Part shown: in pieces, positions 23,344 through 35,935 of the stretch
How the letters are laid out: each line of letters opens with the position of its first letter
How positions within the stretch are numbered: the stretch's first letter is position 1
Assembly: GCA_963556255.1 (NCBI GenBank)
Contig: OY744615.1
Location: 20,718,196 to 20,782,195, forward strand
Direction: 5' to 3'
Source: Allolobophora icterica
Taxonomy: Eukaryota > Annelida > Clitellata > Crassiclitellata > Lumbricidae
DNA length: 64,000 bases
Translations under genes and position numbers: made by a program
The notes under the pieces: generated by a model
Seen by the model: only the letters and a program-made list of their open reading frames with translations
Told to the model about the DNA's origin: nothing
The model's database searches: none

Positions 23344-23821
23344 GTTCCATATAGGATAGAACATATGGTAGCTTAATGGCTTATCCCTTTGAAGGCCTAA
23401 GCCACGCTCGGCCCGTAACGCAGACAGAAGCGGTACGAACCTCTCCTGGGACGAAGTAGGAACATTGAGAAAGTCTTTCACTGACAATTGCTCAGCGCCA
23501 TCGATTGGTGCTCAGTCGTTAGATAGTTGCGCTTAGGCTTCTTAATGAATTCATAAGTAACAATGACCAATATGCATACCTGCACATACCTGTAGGATAG
23601 GTTATCCCGGGCTACAAGCTGGGCAAACAATCAAGGACACGTAAGCAGTAAAATCAATTATCTTAGAGCGCACAGTGTATAACGCAGGGTAACTCGTGAA
23701 TGCGGTTCTCAACAACGCATAAGAGCGCACCATCTAGCGGAAGGTATGAGAAAAGTGACTTCTTTTCATTTGGCCATTGAGAGGCACAATGAGAGGTTCA
23801 GGCAGAGGGACAGCAAAAGTC

Positions 23822-24023
23822 AGTGGGCAAACAAAGCGGGACAGAGAAAGGGAGTGGGCAAACAAAGCGGGACAGAGAAAGGGAGTGGGCAAACAAAGCG
23901 GGACAGAGAAAGGGAGTGGGCAAACAAAGCGGGACAGAGAAAGGGAGTGGGCAAACAAAGCGGGACAGAGAAAGGGAGTGGGCAAACAAAGCGGGACAGA
24001 GAAAGGGAGTGGGCATAGAAGAG
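23822..24023 (+). repeat. 31-bp minisatellite, six copies (unit B)
   Basis: Six near-identical 31-bp units fill 23822-24007 exactly, followed by a partial unit agtgggcatagaagag. Open frames spanning it are repeat-derived. This is the expanded allele of a site with 2, 2 and 1 units in A, C and D. Confidence 0.95.
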
Positions 24024-25011
24024 GCCCTTGTTAGCCCTATAACATCAAGATCTTTCCACTCACAGGTCGGCCCAATAGGCGGGTCATGAATATGCGTGAA
24101 TCGGAGTGGGGCGCTGTGACGTCACTGGAGGACTCGACCAGCACTGCTGTCAGATACCGAAGGCCGTTTATGCTCTAGTATTCAACTGACTAGTATATAA
24201 GTACACATAATATTTATTTTAAGTCAACTTGTCACTTGTCACTTGTGTGTCTATATTTTAGACTCTAGATCCTAACAGTCACTGCTATATGCAATTGTTT
24301 ATTATTTGACATTTGCTCAGTTTAATTGTTTAACTTTTCTCTGTGGTTATGTTTAACTTTTCACTATGGTTATTTACAACTGCAGGAATATCTGCAAGTA
24401 TACACGAAGTTTCTGCTGGACCTTTCAATGTGCCATCTTGTTAGAAATATTATCAAGTGAAACAAGTTACAAAAAGTTACATCAAAAAAGTAACATGTAC
24501 AAAACTCTGAGTAGAAAATGCCTCTATCTAGACAAGAAGCAGACCTAAAACTTGGATATTTCCAGTTATCAATGACACAATTGGTTATTTATCAGTATTG
24601 TAATAGGCTATCACTGACATAACAGATTATAAGTTATACAAAAGCTTATCAGCTATCATTGATTTGATAGCTATTTCTATCACTGATGCTAATTACTACA
24701 CCAGTTCTGTGACAATAACAATTTTTAATAAAAAACGAAAAATTAAATGGCCCATCTAATGTACAAAGAAACTATTGTTGACGTGTAATTGAAACTTATC
24801 ATCAGTGTTTCGCTGGTGCAGAAAGTTTGTTATAATCGACATTGCAGTCTTGTTGCCTACTGAGTGACCTTCTTCATCTTTTTCGTAAGGAATCGTTTGG
24901 TGTTAGCTTTTTGCCTGTTCAGATAACGCATACGAATAAACGTGCGTGATCTGATTAAACAGCTGATCGCTGCTTCAGGGGCTGCTGAGAATTTGATTGT
25001 GAGTGCCGTCA

Positions 25012-25373
25012 CTAGTGTAGCAATAATATTCTTCTCTTTGCTCTCCGTTTTGTGGCTCGACCAGAACGGCCTGGAGACCTCACTGGAGAGGTTCTATATG
25101 GAAGGTTTCTGACTGGGATGGAATCGTCTTTTAAAACACGGCGAGCTTTCACGGCGTCACCCAACAGTTCACTTCTAAAAACCCTCATAAACTGCTCGTC
25201 CTCGAAATGTTCAGAACATATGCGCGCCGTTTTCGCATTAAATGGATCTTTTCGGCAGCATCGTGATACCCACACTTTTTGTTACCCATCATCTTTAGGA
25301 AATCTGTGGAATGATAAAACTTTCCCAGCCTCAGCCTCATTACGCCACGTATTCTTACAACTGGCATCGTGGT
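25012..25373 (-). pseudogene. THAP-domain exon remnant (P-like element, copy 1)
   Basis: On the minus strand, after an acceptor-like tttaatttatag, the frame reads CKNTWRNEAEAGKVLSFHRF, then a TAA stop (25282-25284), then KVWVSRCCRKDPFNAKTARI and ICSEHFEDEQF. FHRFP, the W, the C-x-RKD..N and ICSEHF blocks are THAP zinc-finger landmarks. A basic tail follows (SGRATKRRAKRR). The in-frame stop and the absence of the catalytic region show it is inactive unless the stop is spliced around. Confidence 0.7.
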
Positions 25374-26553
25374 CTATAAATTAAAAGTTTCTACAAAGTT
25401 TGGCAAACACGCGAAAATCTCGATAGATACACTAAGCACACTGAACAGTAGATATAATGAAAGTCATGTACTGAATGAACGGAATGAATCTGAGTTTGCC
25501 CGTGTGGTCCACCAGTGACGTCAGAAACACCCCACCCCGAGTTAATGAGCCTCCCAGTACAAGCTAGCGGGCCAACCTGTTAGTGGACAAGATCTTTCCA
25601 CTCACAGGTCGGCCCAATAGGCGGGTCATGAATATGCGTGAATCGGAGTGGGGCGCTGTGACGTCACTGGAGGACTCGACCAGCGCTGCTGTCAGATACC
25701 GAAGGCCGTTTATGCTCTAGTATTCAACTGACTAGTATATAAGTACACATAATATTTATTTTAAGTCAACTTGTCACTTGTCACTTGTGTGTCTATATTT
25801 TAGACTCTAGATCCTAACAGTCACTGCTATATGCAATTGTTTATTATTTGACATTTGCTCAGTTTAATTGTTTAACTTTTCTCTGTGGTTATGTTTAACT
25901 TTTCACTATGGTTATTTACAACTGCAGGAATATCTGCAAGTATACACGAAGTTTCTGCTGGACCTTTCAATGTGCCATCTTGTTAGAAATATTATCAAGT
26001 GAAACAAGTTACAAAAAGTTACATCAAAAAAGTAACATGTACAAAACTCTGAGTAGAAAATGCCTCTATCTAGACAAGAAGCAGACCTAAAACTTGGATA
26101 TTTCCAGTTATCAATGACACAATTGGTTATTTATCAGTATTGTAATAGGCTATCACTGACATAACAGATTATAAGTTATACAAAAGCTTATCAGCTATCA
26201 TTGATTTGATAGCTATTTCTATCACTGATGCTAATTACTACACCAGTTCTGTGACAATAACAATTTTTAATAAAAAACGAAAAATTAAATGGCCCATCTA
26301 ATGTACAAAGAAACTATTGTTGACGTGTAATTGAAACTTATCATCAGTGTTTCGCTGGTGCAGAAAGTTTGTTATAATCGACATTGCAGTCTTGTTGCCT
26401 ACTGAGTGACCTTCTTCATCTTTTTCGTAAGGAATCGTTTGGTGTTAGCTTTTTGCCTGTTCAGATAACGCATACGAATAAACGTGCGTGATCTGATTAA
26501 ACAGCTGATCGCTGCTTCAGGGGCTGCTGAGAATTTGATTGTGAGTGCCGTCA

Positions 26554-26915
26554 CTAGTGTAGCAATAATATTCTTCTCTTTGCTCTCCGTTTTGTGGCTC
26601 GACCAGAACGGCCTGGAGACCTCACTGGAGAGGTTCTATATGGAAGGTTTCTGACTGGGATGGAATCGTCTTTTAAAACACGGCGAGCTTTCACGGCGTC
26701 ACCCAACAGTTCACTTCTAAAAACCCTCATAAACTGCTCGTCCTCGAAATGTTCAGAACATATGCGCGCCGTTTTCGCATTAAATGGATCTTTTCGGCAG
26801 CATCGTGATACCCACACTTTTTGTTACCCATCATCTTTAGGAAATCTGTGGAATGATAAAACTTTCCCAGCCTCAGCCTCATTACGCCACGTATTCTTAC
26901 AACTGGCATCGTGGT
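26554..26915 (-). pseudogene. THAP-domain exon remnant (P-like element, copy 2)
   Basis: Identical to the copy 1542 bp to the left, including the same in-frame stop (26824-26826). The stop therefore arose before the tandem duplication. Confidence 0.7.
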
Positions 26916-27196
26916 CTATAAATTAAAAGTTTCTACAAAGTTTGGCAAACACGCGAAAATCTCGATAGATACACTAAGCACACTGAACAGTAGATATAAT
27001 GAAAGTCATGTACTGAATGAACGGAATGAATCTGAGTTTGCCCGTGTGGTCCACCAGTGACGTCAGAAACACCCCACCCCGAGTTAATGAGCCTCCCAGT
27101 ACAAGCTAGCGGGCCAACCTGTTAGTGGAGAAACCTTGCTATAACATATTCTTAGACGCGAGATGCGGCGTCCATTTTAGTACATTTAGAATAGGC

Positions 27197-27487
27197 CTGC
27201 GGTTCTCAACCTTTGGAGACTCAAGGACCACTTATAAACTTTCTGTCTCATTCGCGGACCACCACTAAAAATTGTGCCACAAACAAATTAATACAAAGAA
27301 ATTTTTGCTATAAATCCGCGTATTATTAGTTTCCTGGTGCCATTTAGCCAATTCTAGCGATTGAAATTTAAGAAAAAATAAACAATTGACAAAATGTCTG
27401 TTTCCATGTTTTAATTATAAAAAAAAAATTGTAGGTCTTGCTCGCGGACCAGGCAGATGGCCGCGGACCACAGGTTGAGAACCGCTG
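27197..27487. mobile_element. hAT (Charlie-type) MITE, 3' flank of linker B
   Basis: The ends ctgcggttctcaacct and ggttgagaaccgctg are inverted repeats of the familiar CAGNGGTTCTCAACC hAT type. The 8-bp flanks are gaataggc and gaatatgc. The same insertion at the same site is in unit D (45222-45500). Units A and C have the empty site (tttagaaaaggcgacatgc and tttagaaaagacgacatac). Confidence 0.9.
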
Positions 27488-28454
27488 GAATATGCGACAT
27501 GCATTATCGCCACCAATTTGGGCGTATAATTTTAGAACAAAGAGGCTGTAGGTAGGTGGGAACTTTAGAGGATCTATTCCGGAAATGACGTTTTGGTCAT
27601 ACTTTGCGCGGGATAGACTAAGTTGTATACGTTTTATATTATTTAACATTTAACATAGTAAAGGCCCTATCTAAAATCTTCTGTAGCAGCTTTTCTAAGT
27701 CAGCAATTCAGAAGTTCTTTCAATTGATGGGGACAATAGGAAGAACGTCGCATTTTCCTCAGCAGTTTTTCAACCCTCTCTCGAAAATCTAGGTCCAGCA
27801 TAAGAAAAAGCACGTTCACCAAGAGAAGTTCTAGTGTTCAGAATGACCAGAGAAACACAATCAGATAAACTGGTTGAATAATAGTGAGTCCGGGTAAATC
27901 AGAACTGACTTGAGTAAACCTGCTGTGGCTGGCCTGGATTCACTCTTTTGTAAAATTGAGCTACAATATAAAACATACCACTTGCCGCACAAGAAGCCAA
28001 TGCAATGTTTTAAGCACAGATGTTATATGCTGATATTAAACATATTAGCTATAGCCCTAATCGAAGAGTTCCAAACTCTTTCGAATTTCATCATGTTTCA
28101 CTTTGTGATATCAACATGAAGTGAGCTAAACTAACCGAAGCGACATAAAACAATACATTTGTCAGAGGCATCCTTTTAAAAATGAGGATATAAACACTAA
28201 TAATTTGTATGTCTCGAATGTGCATATGGGATGACTTATAAAGTTCATTTTATATTGGCTAATGGTTAATTAAAGAAATATTTTACTGACAAATAATTAT
28301 ACCAGGTCAGCTGTAGTACAGTAGTAGCAAGAGAAGTGCATGAGTGTTGATGGTTAAGTAAGGATTCTCGTCACACGCCGCCTATAGACTAAAGTGCCCA
28401 ATAGATAAAAGCACCCTATATAATAGACTAAAGCGCGTTATAGACTAAAGCGCC

Positions 28455-31400
28455 CTAATCATCTCTATGTAGCGACCCGGTGTTACAGCGATGCGTTAAA
28501 CCATTGTAAGTCTCGCAACGCATCTCTCGGAAACTCGCATCCGGAAATTGACAGAAGCTGCTGTAACCTCCTGCCGCGGTGAACCACCTGCGATTCGCGA
28601 TCTGGTAGTTTCCGCGTATGACCGGGTAGCTGACTTTTACAGGCGCCTGGCCTTGTGCGGCCGTACCCAGGACAGTTCTTGTGGAGGTAAAAGAAATCGT
28701 CACCGGCAGTACGGAACCAAAGATGGAACTACGCGTGACCGAATTCACCCTCATTTGGGAGAAGTACAGATTGCGATTTGACCCATGCGAGCAAGTTCCT
28801 TCAGTGAACCATCCACTGAAAGATACGCCTGCCCGTATAGCTGACACTGAAACAAAACGAAGGTGAAAAAATAAATTTCTAGTATTCACAATATTTAATT
28901 AACGATACGATCACTAGTTTTAAACTTGCGTTGAAATTACAATCAATGCGGATTTGCAGACACATATTGGAAGCGAAAAAACTGTCTGAGAAATTAGGTC
29001 TCGTTCAAGCGGAGTGCCTGGGAAGATCTCGATAAACGCTACGGTGGTGTAGCGACGCAAGCAATTGCCACCAACATAACACAATTATGACGACGACTAG
29101 ATTTTTCTAGTAAAACTCAGTTCCTAGTCTTGAATCCAGGTAGACCTTATAAACCTAGAACAAATGAGCTAAATAAACTGCGTAAAGCCCACTATTATTG
29201 TTCGTCCCTTTTCGGCGTCAAGAAAACCTATTCAAATGAAGCAGTTGGTTTTCTCAACCCGGTGGAAAACTTCAATGGTGAGTTACTGATTTCAGTTGAG
29301 GCAGTGGAAGCCAGGTCTCATGGAGAATCCATGTAGAAAGATGAAAATGATTCAAGGCGTAAAACATCTTTCTCATATGCTTCACGTCGTCACTTGAAGA
29401 GGAGAGCATTATGAAATCGTGAGAGAGAATGTGGATTCCAACCAAATACTCTTATCAATTACTCTTACCAATTACCCTTAGCAATTACTCCTACCAAGTA
29501 CTCTTAGCAATTACTCTTACCAACTACTATTATTAATTACTCTTACCAAATACTCTTATCATTTACTGTTGTCAATTACTCTTATCAATTCTTTCTTCTT
29601 CATGATCCATGGGCTGATAGCCCGTAGGTGTCCACTGCGGATTTGATTACTCTGTTCCAGGATTCTCTGTCTTGTGCCCGGTGTGTCAGTTCCTGTATAT
29701 TCATCCCAAACCATTCCTCGATGTCCTGCATGGTCTTCCCTTTCTCACCGATCCCTCCATGATTCCTATCATTATACCCTTTATCTTTCTGTCATCGCCC
29801 ATTCTACATATATGTCCGAATAGTTTCAGTTTCCTTTTCATTATAGTTTCTACCATATCTGATCTGCTGTTAAGTCTTCTTCGCACCTCTACGTTAGTTA
29901 TTTTCTGTATCCATTTTATTTGTAATATTCTTCTGTAGCAGTACATTTCGAACGCTATTATCCTCTGTTTGTCTTCCTTTTTCAACGTCCAGGTTTCACA
30001 GGCATACAACGCTGTGCTGAATACGCATGCATCCATTATTCTTTTCTTTGTTGTATACGGCATTGTTTTGCTCTTCCGTATGTTGTTGAATCCCACCCCC
30101 ATTATCCCTTTTGCTTTATTAATTCTTCTTCTGATCTCCATTGTGCAGTTGTTATCTGCGGTTAGCAGGCTCCCTAAGTATACAAATTCCTTTACATTTT
30201 CGATGGTTTCTTCTCCAACTTTGATGCTATACTTTCTATTTCTTCATTCCCAAATGCCATTGCTTTTTTTATCGATGTTTATTTTCAAGTTTGCCTTTTT
30301 GCCTGCTCTGTCTAGCAGTTCTACATTTCGTTGGAGTGTTTCGAAATTTTCCTCTAAGAGATCTATGTCATCAGCAAATCTTAAATTGTTAATTGTTTCG
30401 CCTTGCACAGATATTCCCGTCCCGTTGTCTTGTATATCATCCATTACTCTTTCCAGGTATCCAATGAATTCTATAGGTGAGACTGGGTCTCCCTGTTTAG
30501 TGCTATACTGATTTTGAACCATTCGCCTAGTTCCCTGTCTATCCTTAGGCTACTGCTGCCTGTGACTGTTCGCCAGCGTTTTGCAGAATTCGCACCAATT
30601 GTTTCCCAACTCCATACGATCGAAATGTTGTCCATACGACACTCTGTTTGACCGAGTCAAATGCTTTTTGGAAGTCTATGAAGCAATTATATACCATTCT
30701 GTTATTTCTTTTTCTTATCAATTACTCTTGTCAATTACTCTTACCAATTACTTCTACCAATTACTCTTACGAATAATCAAGCTTAATTGCTGTCACAAAT
30801 TACTTTCACCAATTACTCTTACTAAATGCTTTGCTCGTCAAGAGTAAAAACTCTTATCAAATTGCTCCTACCAATTCTAAACACCAAAACCTTCCCCACC
30901 CTCCCCTCCCGTAGTCGTCTTTAGTACCTCGACCTGGAACCGACTGACACCACCTGCCTACGGATAGCTCTATTGTTTTTCACCAAGCGCCTGTGCATAA
31001 GTTTTTCTCGCGATGAGAACTTAGGCGCTAAATAAATTCGAGGTTTCGACTACGATTACCGTCACAGTAGGATGGATCTTCGTCTAGGCCATTGACACAG
31101 TCCTTGACTCCGTCACAGACGAGTAGCTTCGATACGCACTGTCGCTCGATGCTACCGCACTGGACCTCATAGTCTTCGCATCCTGTGCCTGTAATTTAAC
31201 GCAGTTAGTTGCTATAAAGTTGAGCTACCCTAAACTAATGAACCTCTTAAACTAATAGCAATAGACCGATAAATTGTTTAAAACATATTAGAATATCAGA
31301 TGCGCCGCTGTGAGACTGATTTAATCTAATCTAGATTCGTACTAAATTCTAAATTCATACTTGCCTCGTTGCACCGAGATGGAGGCATGTTCCATCCATG

Positions 31401-33210
31401 TTCCTGTAAGCTGCGTAATTGTCAGCCAGCCTGAAAATCTCATCCTTCAAGTGGACCCTTAAAACTTACTATATCGTGAATCGATCGGTCACTCATCATC
31501 CACCCTCTGCTGTCCATCTCCCTACTCTTAGTGAATGACCGTGTCTCTGATTCAAGAAAGCCTCTATTGAAGTCTGGCACGTAAATCGAATATAATAGCA
31601 CACAACGTTCTCTTGTTGCGCAATGAGGCACAAAATGGATGATTCAGAAAATGGCCGGGCTATAACATTTTTCATATTCGAATTCGGCATCCATGTAGAA
31701 CCTTCAAAATATCGGTCTTTAAATTAGCTACTTGTGCTAATACTGTGGTTTGTTTGCTCCATGTGCAGACGTACTTGTTAAAAATGTTGCACTAAGGTGT
31801 AATATTTAGGGATTTCCTAGAGTTCAAGTTACACATTTATGCTATACAAATTTTATGAATTTTTTGCCATATCAAAACGAAAAAATGACAAAATGGAAAG
31901 CAATTTGGCGTTCAAGCAAATACTTGACGGATTCAAACCGAATAGCTAATTTACCACATGCCTCCGGACAACATCTAGGTGTAAACCTAACTTCGGGAAG
32001 AAATGTTACCGTTTTGCGAGGCTAAAGGGTACTTGCATAATTTGCTTTTAAAAGCTGCAGCCGGTGATGACTGTAATTCAGGTTTAAAAAAGTGACGCGG
32101 TTGGAAAGTAGACTATCTAAAATGAGAATTTAACGATTTGAACGATACAGATCTCATAGAGATTCACTAATGAAGCTTAGGCATCGGAATGGCGGACTTT
32201 TGAAATCTGCGATAAGCATTGTCCACAATGTCTCGCAGTGTTTGGAGTCTTATTGACCTGCAATGTATGACTCACAAAACTCTAAACCCATCCGTTACAT
32301 CAGGTGACAACAAATCATCCGCTAATCTTCTACGTGTCAGAGCGTTTTTGCCAGAACATATTTCTTCAGCGTCAAAATATAACTTTTTATCAAATCACTT
32401 TCCAACTTTGCATAACTTCAACCTGGCACAAAACATGGGCCTCCAACTTGAAGCTTTCACGTTTCAATTGGTCTTCCTTACCCCTATCCTGAATCTTCTC
32501 GTTGGCACGAAATTTATAAGCGCCACATTGCATTACATTAGACCTAAACTTCAGGGTTAGGGTTATATTAAGTAATTTAATCTATATTACTTACCCAATA
32601 CACTGCATATGAATAAAAAAATGGTCAGGTCTATTAAAACGTAAAAGTGACGGTGTGATGGTAGACTATTCCAAGAGGATCGTCTAATACATGCGAAGGC
32701 ATGACAGTGTAGTAGGATTACTAACGTATCATAATATCCCTTAAACTTACCTAGACTGACGCTGTATGTTTTATGAAATATGTAGCAACGCAGAATTTAC
32801 ACCTCGCATGCTGTTGACTGATCGTGTAAGGTTCGAGGCAAAGCGACTTTGCTATAAAATTAGCATCTATGAGCGCTTTGTACAATTTGTTGTATTTTGG
32901 GCAAAGAGGTTATACAGTTCGTAGAAAAGTGCTAAGTTATTTTTATGAAAAGTTTTTGGTCACCTTCTAGTCTGGCTACGGCATTTTCTATATTGCGGTA
33001 GATTGTCTCAATGTCGACGGGTTTGCTGTTCAGTTTCTCCCTCAACCTGTCAAGGTGTTGTTGCAGGTCGCTGATCAGTAAACCGTTTACCAGAAGCCGA
33101 TATTCCCATCCGACGGTGTCGTTCAGCAACGGTTCTACTTCAGTTTGCGCCGCACTGACACCTTGGAGAAGACCAAGAAGTGCGACTAATAGCAAAACAG
33201 CTCCATTCAT
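28455..33210 (-). CDS. Extracellular haemoglobin linker chain-like protein, copy B (3 exons)
   Basis: Exons on the minus strand: 33210-32964, 31188-31060, 28846-28455 (stop TAG); 255 residues, with the same splice junctions and phases as copy A. The signal peptide is MNGAVLLLVALLGLLQGVSA. The N-terminal helix keeps the NDT sequon (N30). The LDLa module (86-124) differs from A by one residue (His89 to Tyr). In the C-terminal domain Cys155 is Ser (YFSQMRV) and Cys180 is Ser (SFTSTR), while Cys 144, 224, 236 and 246 (A numbering) remain. The joint loss of two cysteines suggests they form a disulfide in the other copies. The tail is GSLHRDD, one residue shorter than in A. Intron 2 has a truncated RTE-like element in the same orientation as the gene. 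The reading frame is fully open, so the gene is probably functional. Confidence 0.85.
29591..30712 (-). pseudogene. 5'-truncated RTE-type non-LTR retrotransposon in intron 2 of linker B
   Basis: Minus-strand frames give RT motifs (KQGDPVSPIEF, then LRFADDIDLLEENFETL near 30380) and the RTE-type C-terminal region (ACETWTLKKEDKQR, YCYRRILQIKWIQKI near 29930). Stops and frameshifts break the frame. The minisatellite sequence cttatcaatt flanks it on both sides (29581-29590 and 30714-30723), consistent with a target duplication, though the site is itself repetitive. Copy C has an uninterrupted array here. Confidence 0.8.
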
Positions 33211-33890
33211 TTCACCACGATAGCCTTCCAAATCCGATACGCATAGGCGTACACCGACGCTTTTCATGAAATACCTCGACCGCCTCACTGCACACCGAAA
33301 CTAAAGTTCGTCTGGCTATCAGTTTGCCCCGGTATACATATATGCAGTCCTAGATACTGACCTATGAACCAGCGTAAAGTTGAAAATTAAAAATTTACAT
33401 TTTCTCATGTCGAGGTTCCTTAAGCGGGTATAGGCCTACACTTCACAGCCTATGCTTATAAACAAAACCATAGCAGTAATGTCCGCAGGATTTAGATACA
33501 GAGCGTTCAGGAAATATAACACATATTGGAGCCTTTTAGCAATTTCATGTCCAAGAAAAGATCCTTACTGAGGTCAACACCTTAGAATGCAGATTAAAAT
33601 ACAAGTCCAGTAAAACTACAACACGTGAAATGTAATAAAAACAAGTCTAAACTTATTGTGCTTAACTTTTTAGAAACTATAGTAAGCTTAACGAGACTGG
33701 GGTAAAAGCGGGCGATTCTTTTTGGATTGCCTGCTCCGAATAGCTTCCAGTCTATATTATATTATCCTCTTGGATAACGGAGCGCTTCCCTTGGACAGGT
33801 CACTATGGTATGCGGAGATGCATTGTGTATTAAGACAAAGGCAGTAGAGAAGTTTAAGAATTAAATTAGACGGGCTTGTGTAAGCTACAT

Positions 33891-34507
33891 CATAGTGCCA
33901 CCGTACGTTACCTCCCGGAATAACGTACGCGTACCGTACGTACGTTATCGAAAAAAATAACGTACGCGTACCGTACGCGTACGTTAAAAATGCCACAAGT
34001 TTATCTCATCATTTACAGAGAACCTCAATATAACTATAGTCTTATAAGGTACGCGTACGTAAAAAATGATCAGTTTAGCTCTACAGTATTAATCTCCCCG
34101 GGCGCAGGCCTAGTTATTTACGAACAGTACCGAAATTTAGTATTACCAATAAAATGACCACTGGTACTGACCGTCCTATAAAGTGTGCAGTAAAATCTTA
34201 ATATTTTTCACACTAGGGGAGCCTATACATTAGACAGAATATTAGCAATTGGAAATTTAGAAGTTTGAAAGTAGAGATCATTGAACAGCCATAGATGACT
34301 GATGTAGGCCTAATGGTTAAAATTGTTTACGACCGTCAATCACCAACTATTATTGACTTTTCTTGCGCATAATGTTATGTATATTATTTTCGTCATGAAT
34401 TGATGTGAACGTACGGTCTCGTACGGCATAATAACGTACGCGTGCCGTACGTACGTTATAGAAAAAAATAACGTACGTACCGTAGGCCTACGTACGGTCG
34501 CACCTTG
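33891..34507. mobile_element. hAT-like MITE rich in ACGTACG palindromes (617 bp)
   Basis: Inverted ends catagtgccaccgtacgt and caaggtgcgaccgtacgt (15 of 18 match) are flanked by a perfect 8-bp duplication agctacat (33883-33890 and 34508-34515). Internal cgtacgcgtaccgtacgtac and similar runs near both ends can form long hairpins. It lies about 0.7 kb upstream of the copy B start codon. Units A, C and D lack it. Confidence 0.85.
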
Positions 34508-34753
34508 AGCTACATTGATGCGATAATAATATTATAGCGTCCGCATCAGCGTATTTTTTACAGAGTCCGATCGATGATCCCACGACGCACAAACGAGTGT
34601 CACGTTAAACTAGACGACAATGTTTTGTCCGACCTATCGACCTCCATTGTTAAAACGTCGTTATCTGGGTATTTCAGTGATGTATGCCAGGTCTTTGCGG
34701 TACTACGATGGAATGTTGTATCCTCTAAATGTCTACGGCCTACTTTTAGCTAG

Positions 34754-34866
34754 CTGGGCTCAGTGGTCATAGAGTCCTATAGCCTATAGAGGCCAAGTTA
34801 TTGTTTGGTATTGTTGGTGAGCAGATAAACTGTTCAGTCCAAGAGCATAGGTTTCGAATGCCTAGG
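34754..34866 (+). repeat. tRNA-derived SINE-like sequence upstream of linker B
   Basis: Orthologous in position to 22066-22177, with A-box-like gggctcagtggtcata and B-box-like aggtttcgaatgcct. Confidence 0.5.
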
Positions 34867-35351
34867 TCAAAAGGTCTCAAAACAGCAAATCGGTGCATTT
34901 GCTTGGAGGGGTAACTGAAGTCAATGCTAGATCCTAACAGGTTCACAGAAAAAGCAAGTGGAAATCGTAGGCAGTCTTTGTTAGAAACATGGCAGCGGGC
35001 ACGCGGTGACGATTGAACGCTTTGGTAAAATCATCCAAAGACGAGTAACTTCCACGCGGTTGTTCAGTATAAATCACAGAAGCGCACTCTGACACAATAC
35101 ATCTACGAATACACGAGACCTTTCAAGAACACGGTTTAACACTATCAAAGGTAGCCCACTCGTTCCTCCTGAACAAAAATTGGCGGCGACAGGATTTGCC
35201 GCCAGCAAATCCCGACGTAGTTAGATAAATATGAATAAACTTTGGAGTTTCATCAATTAACTGAGCTGCAGCATTTAAAATGGATTGAAGAGATGATTAA
35301 AGGCATTGTCATAGTCCACCCTAATGCTGGTACTAAGGCAGAAACAGTTTT

Positions 35352-35935
<584 letters not shown>

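Larger units (their letters stand above)
15580..23590 (-). repeat. Linker-gene segmental repeat, unit A
   Basis: First of four tandem segments with colinear homology over exons, introns and flanks. The phase of the unit is arbitrary: I set the junctions near the shared motif cctgcacatacctgtaggatag (about 15625, 23590, 36690 and 44900). Its 3' flank resembles that of unit C and carries about 300 bp at 15790-16150 that B and D lack. Private insertions are a MITE at 16960, an intron-1 insert at 19095 and a MITE at 23103. Confidence 0.85.
24046..27138. mobile_element. P-element-like transposon, head-to-tail dimer, non-autonomous
   Basis: The outer ends form about 28-bp imperfect terminal inverted repeats: left caagatctttccactcacag then gtcggccc; right, inverted, caaggtttctccactaacag then gttggccc. 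A ctataacat duplication (24037-24045 and 27139-27147) flanks it, consistent with an 8-9-bp target site. The empty site is intact in D (ccctataacatattcttag). Inside are two 1542-bp copies (24046-25587 and 25588-27129) that I could tell apart by one base (A at 24143, G at 25685). At the junction the first copy lacks its last 9 bases (gaaaccttg) and meets the left end of the next. Each copy encodes a broken THAP finger, the DNA-binding domain of P-type transposases. Confidence 0.8.

Noticed and set aside
23734..24089. Six overlapping open frames on both strands around 23.8-24.0 kb
   Set aside because: All are readings of the 31-bp minisatellite, whose unit happens to lack stops.
24049..27130. 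CRISPR-like or satellite array because of the repeated 1.5 kb block
   Set aside because: There are only two copies, bounded by transposon ends and a target duplication. It is a transposon dimer in an animal genome.
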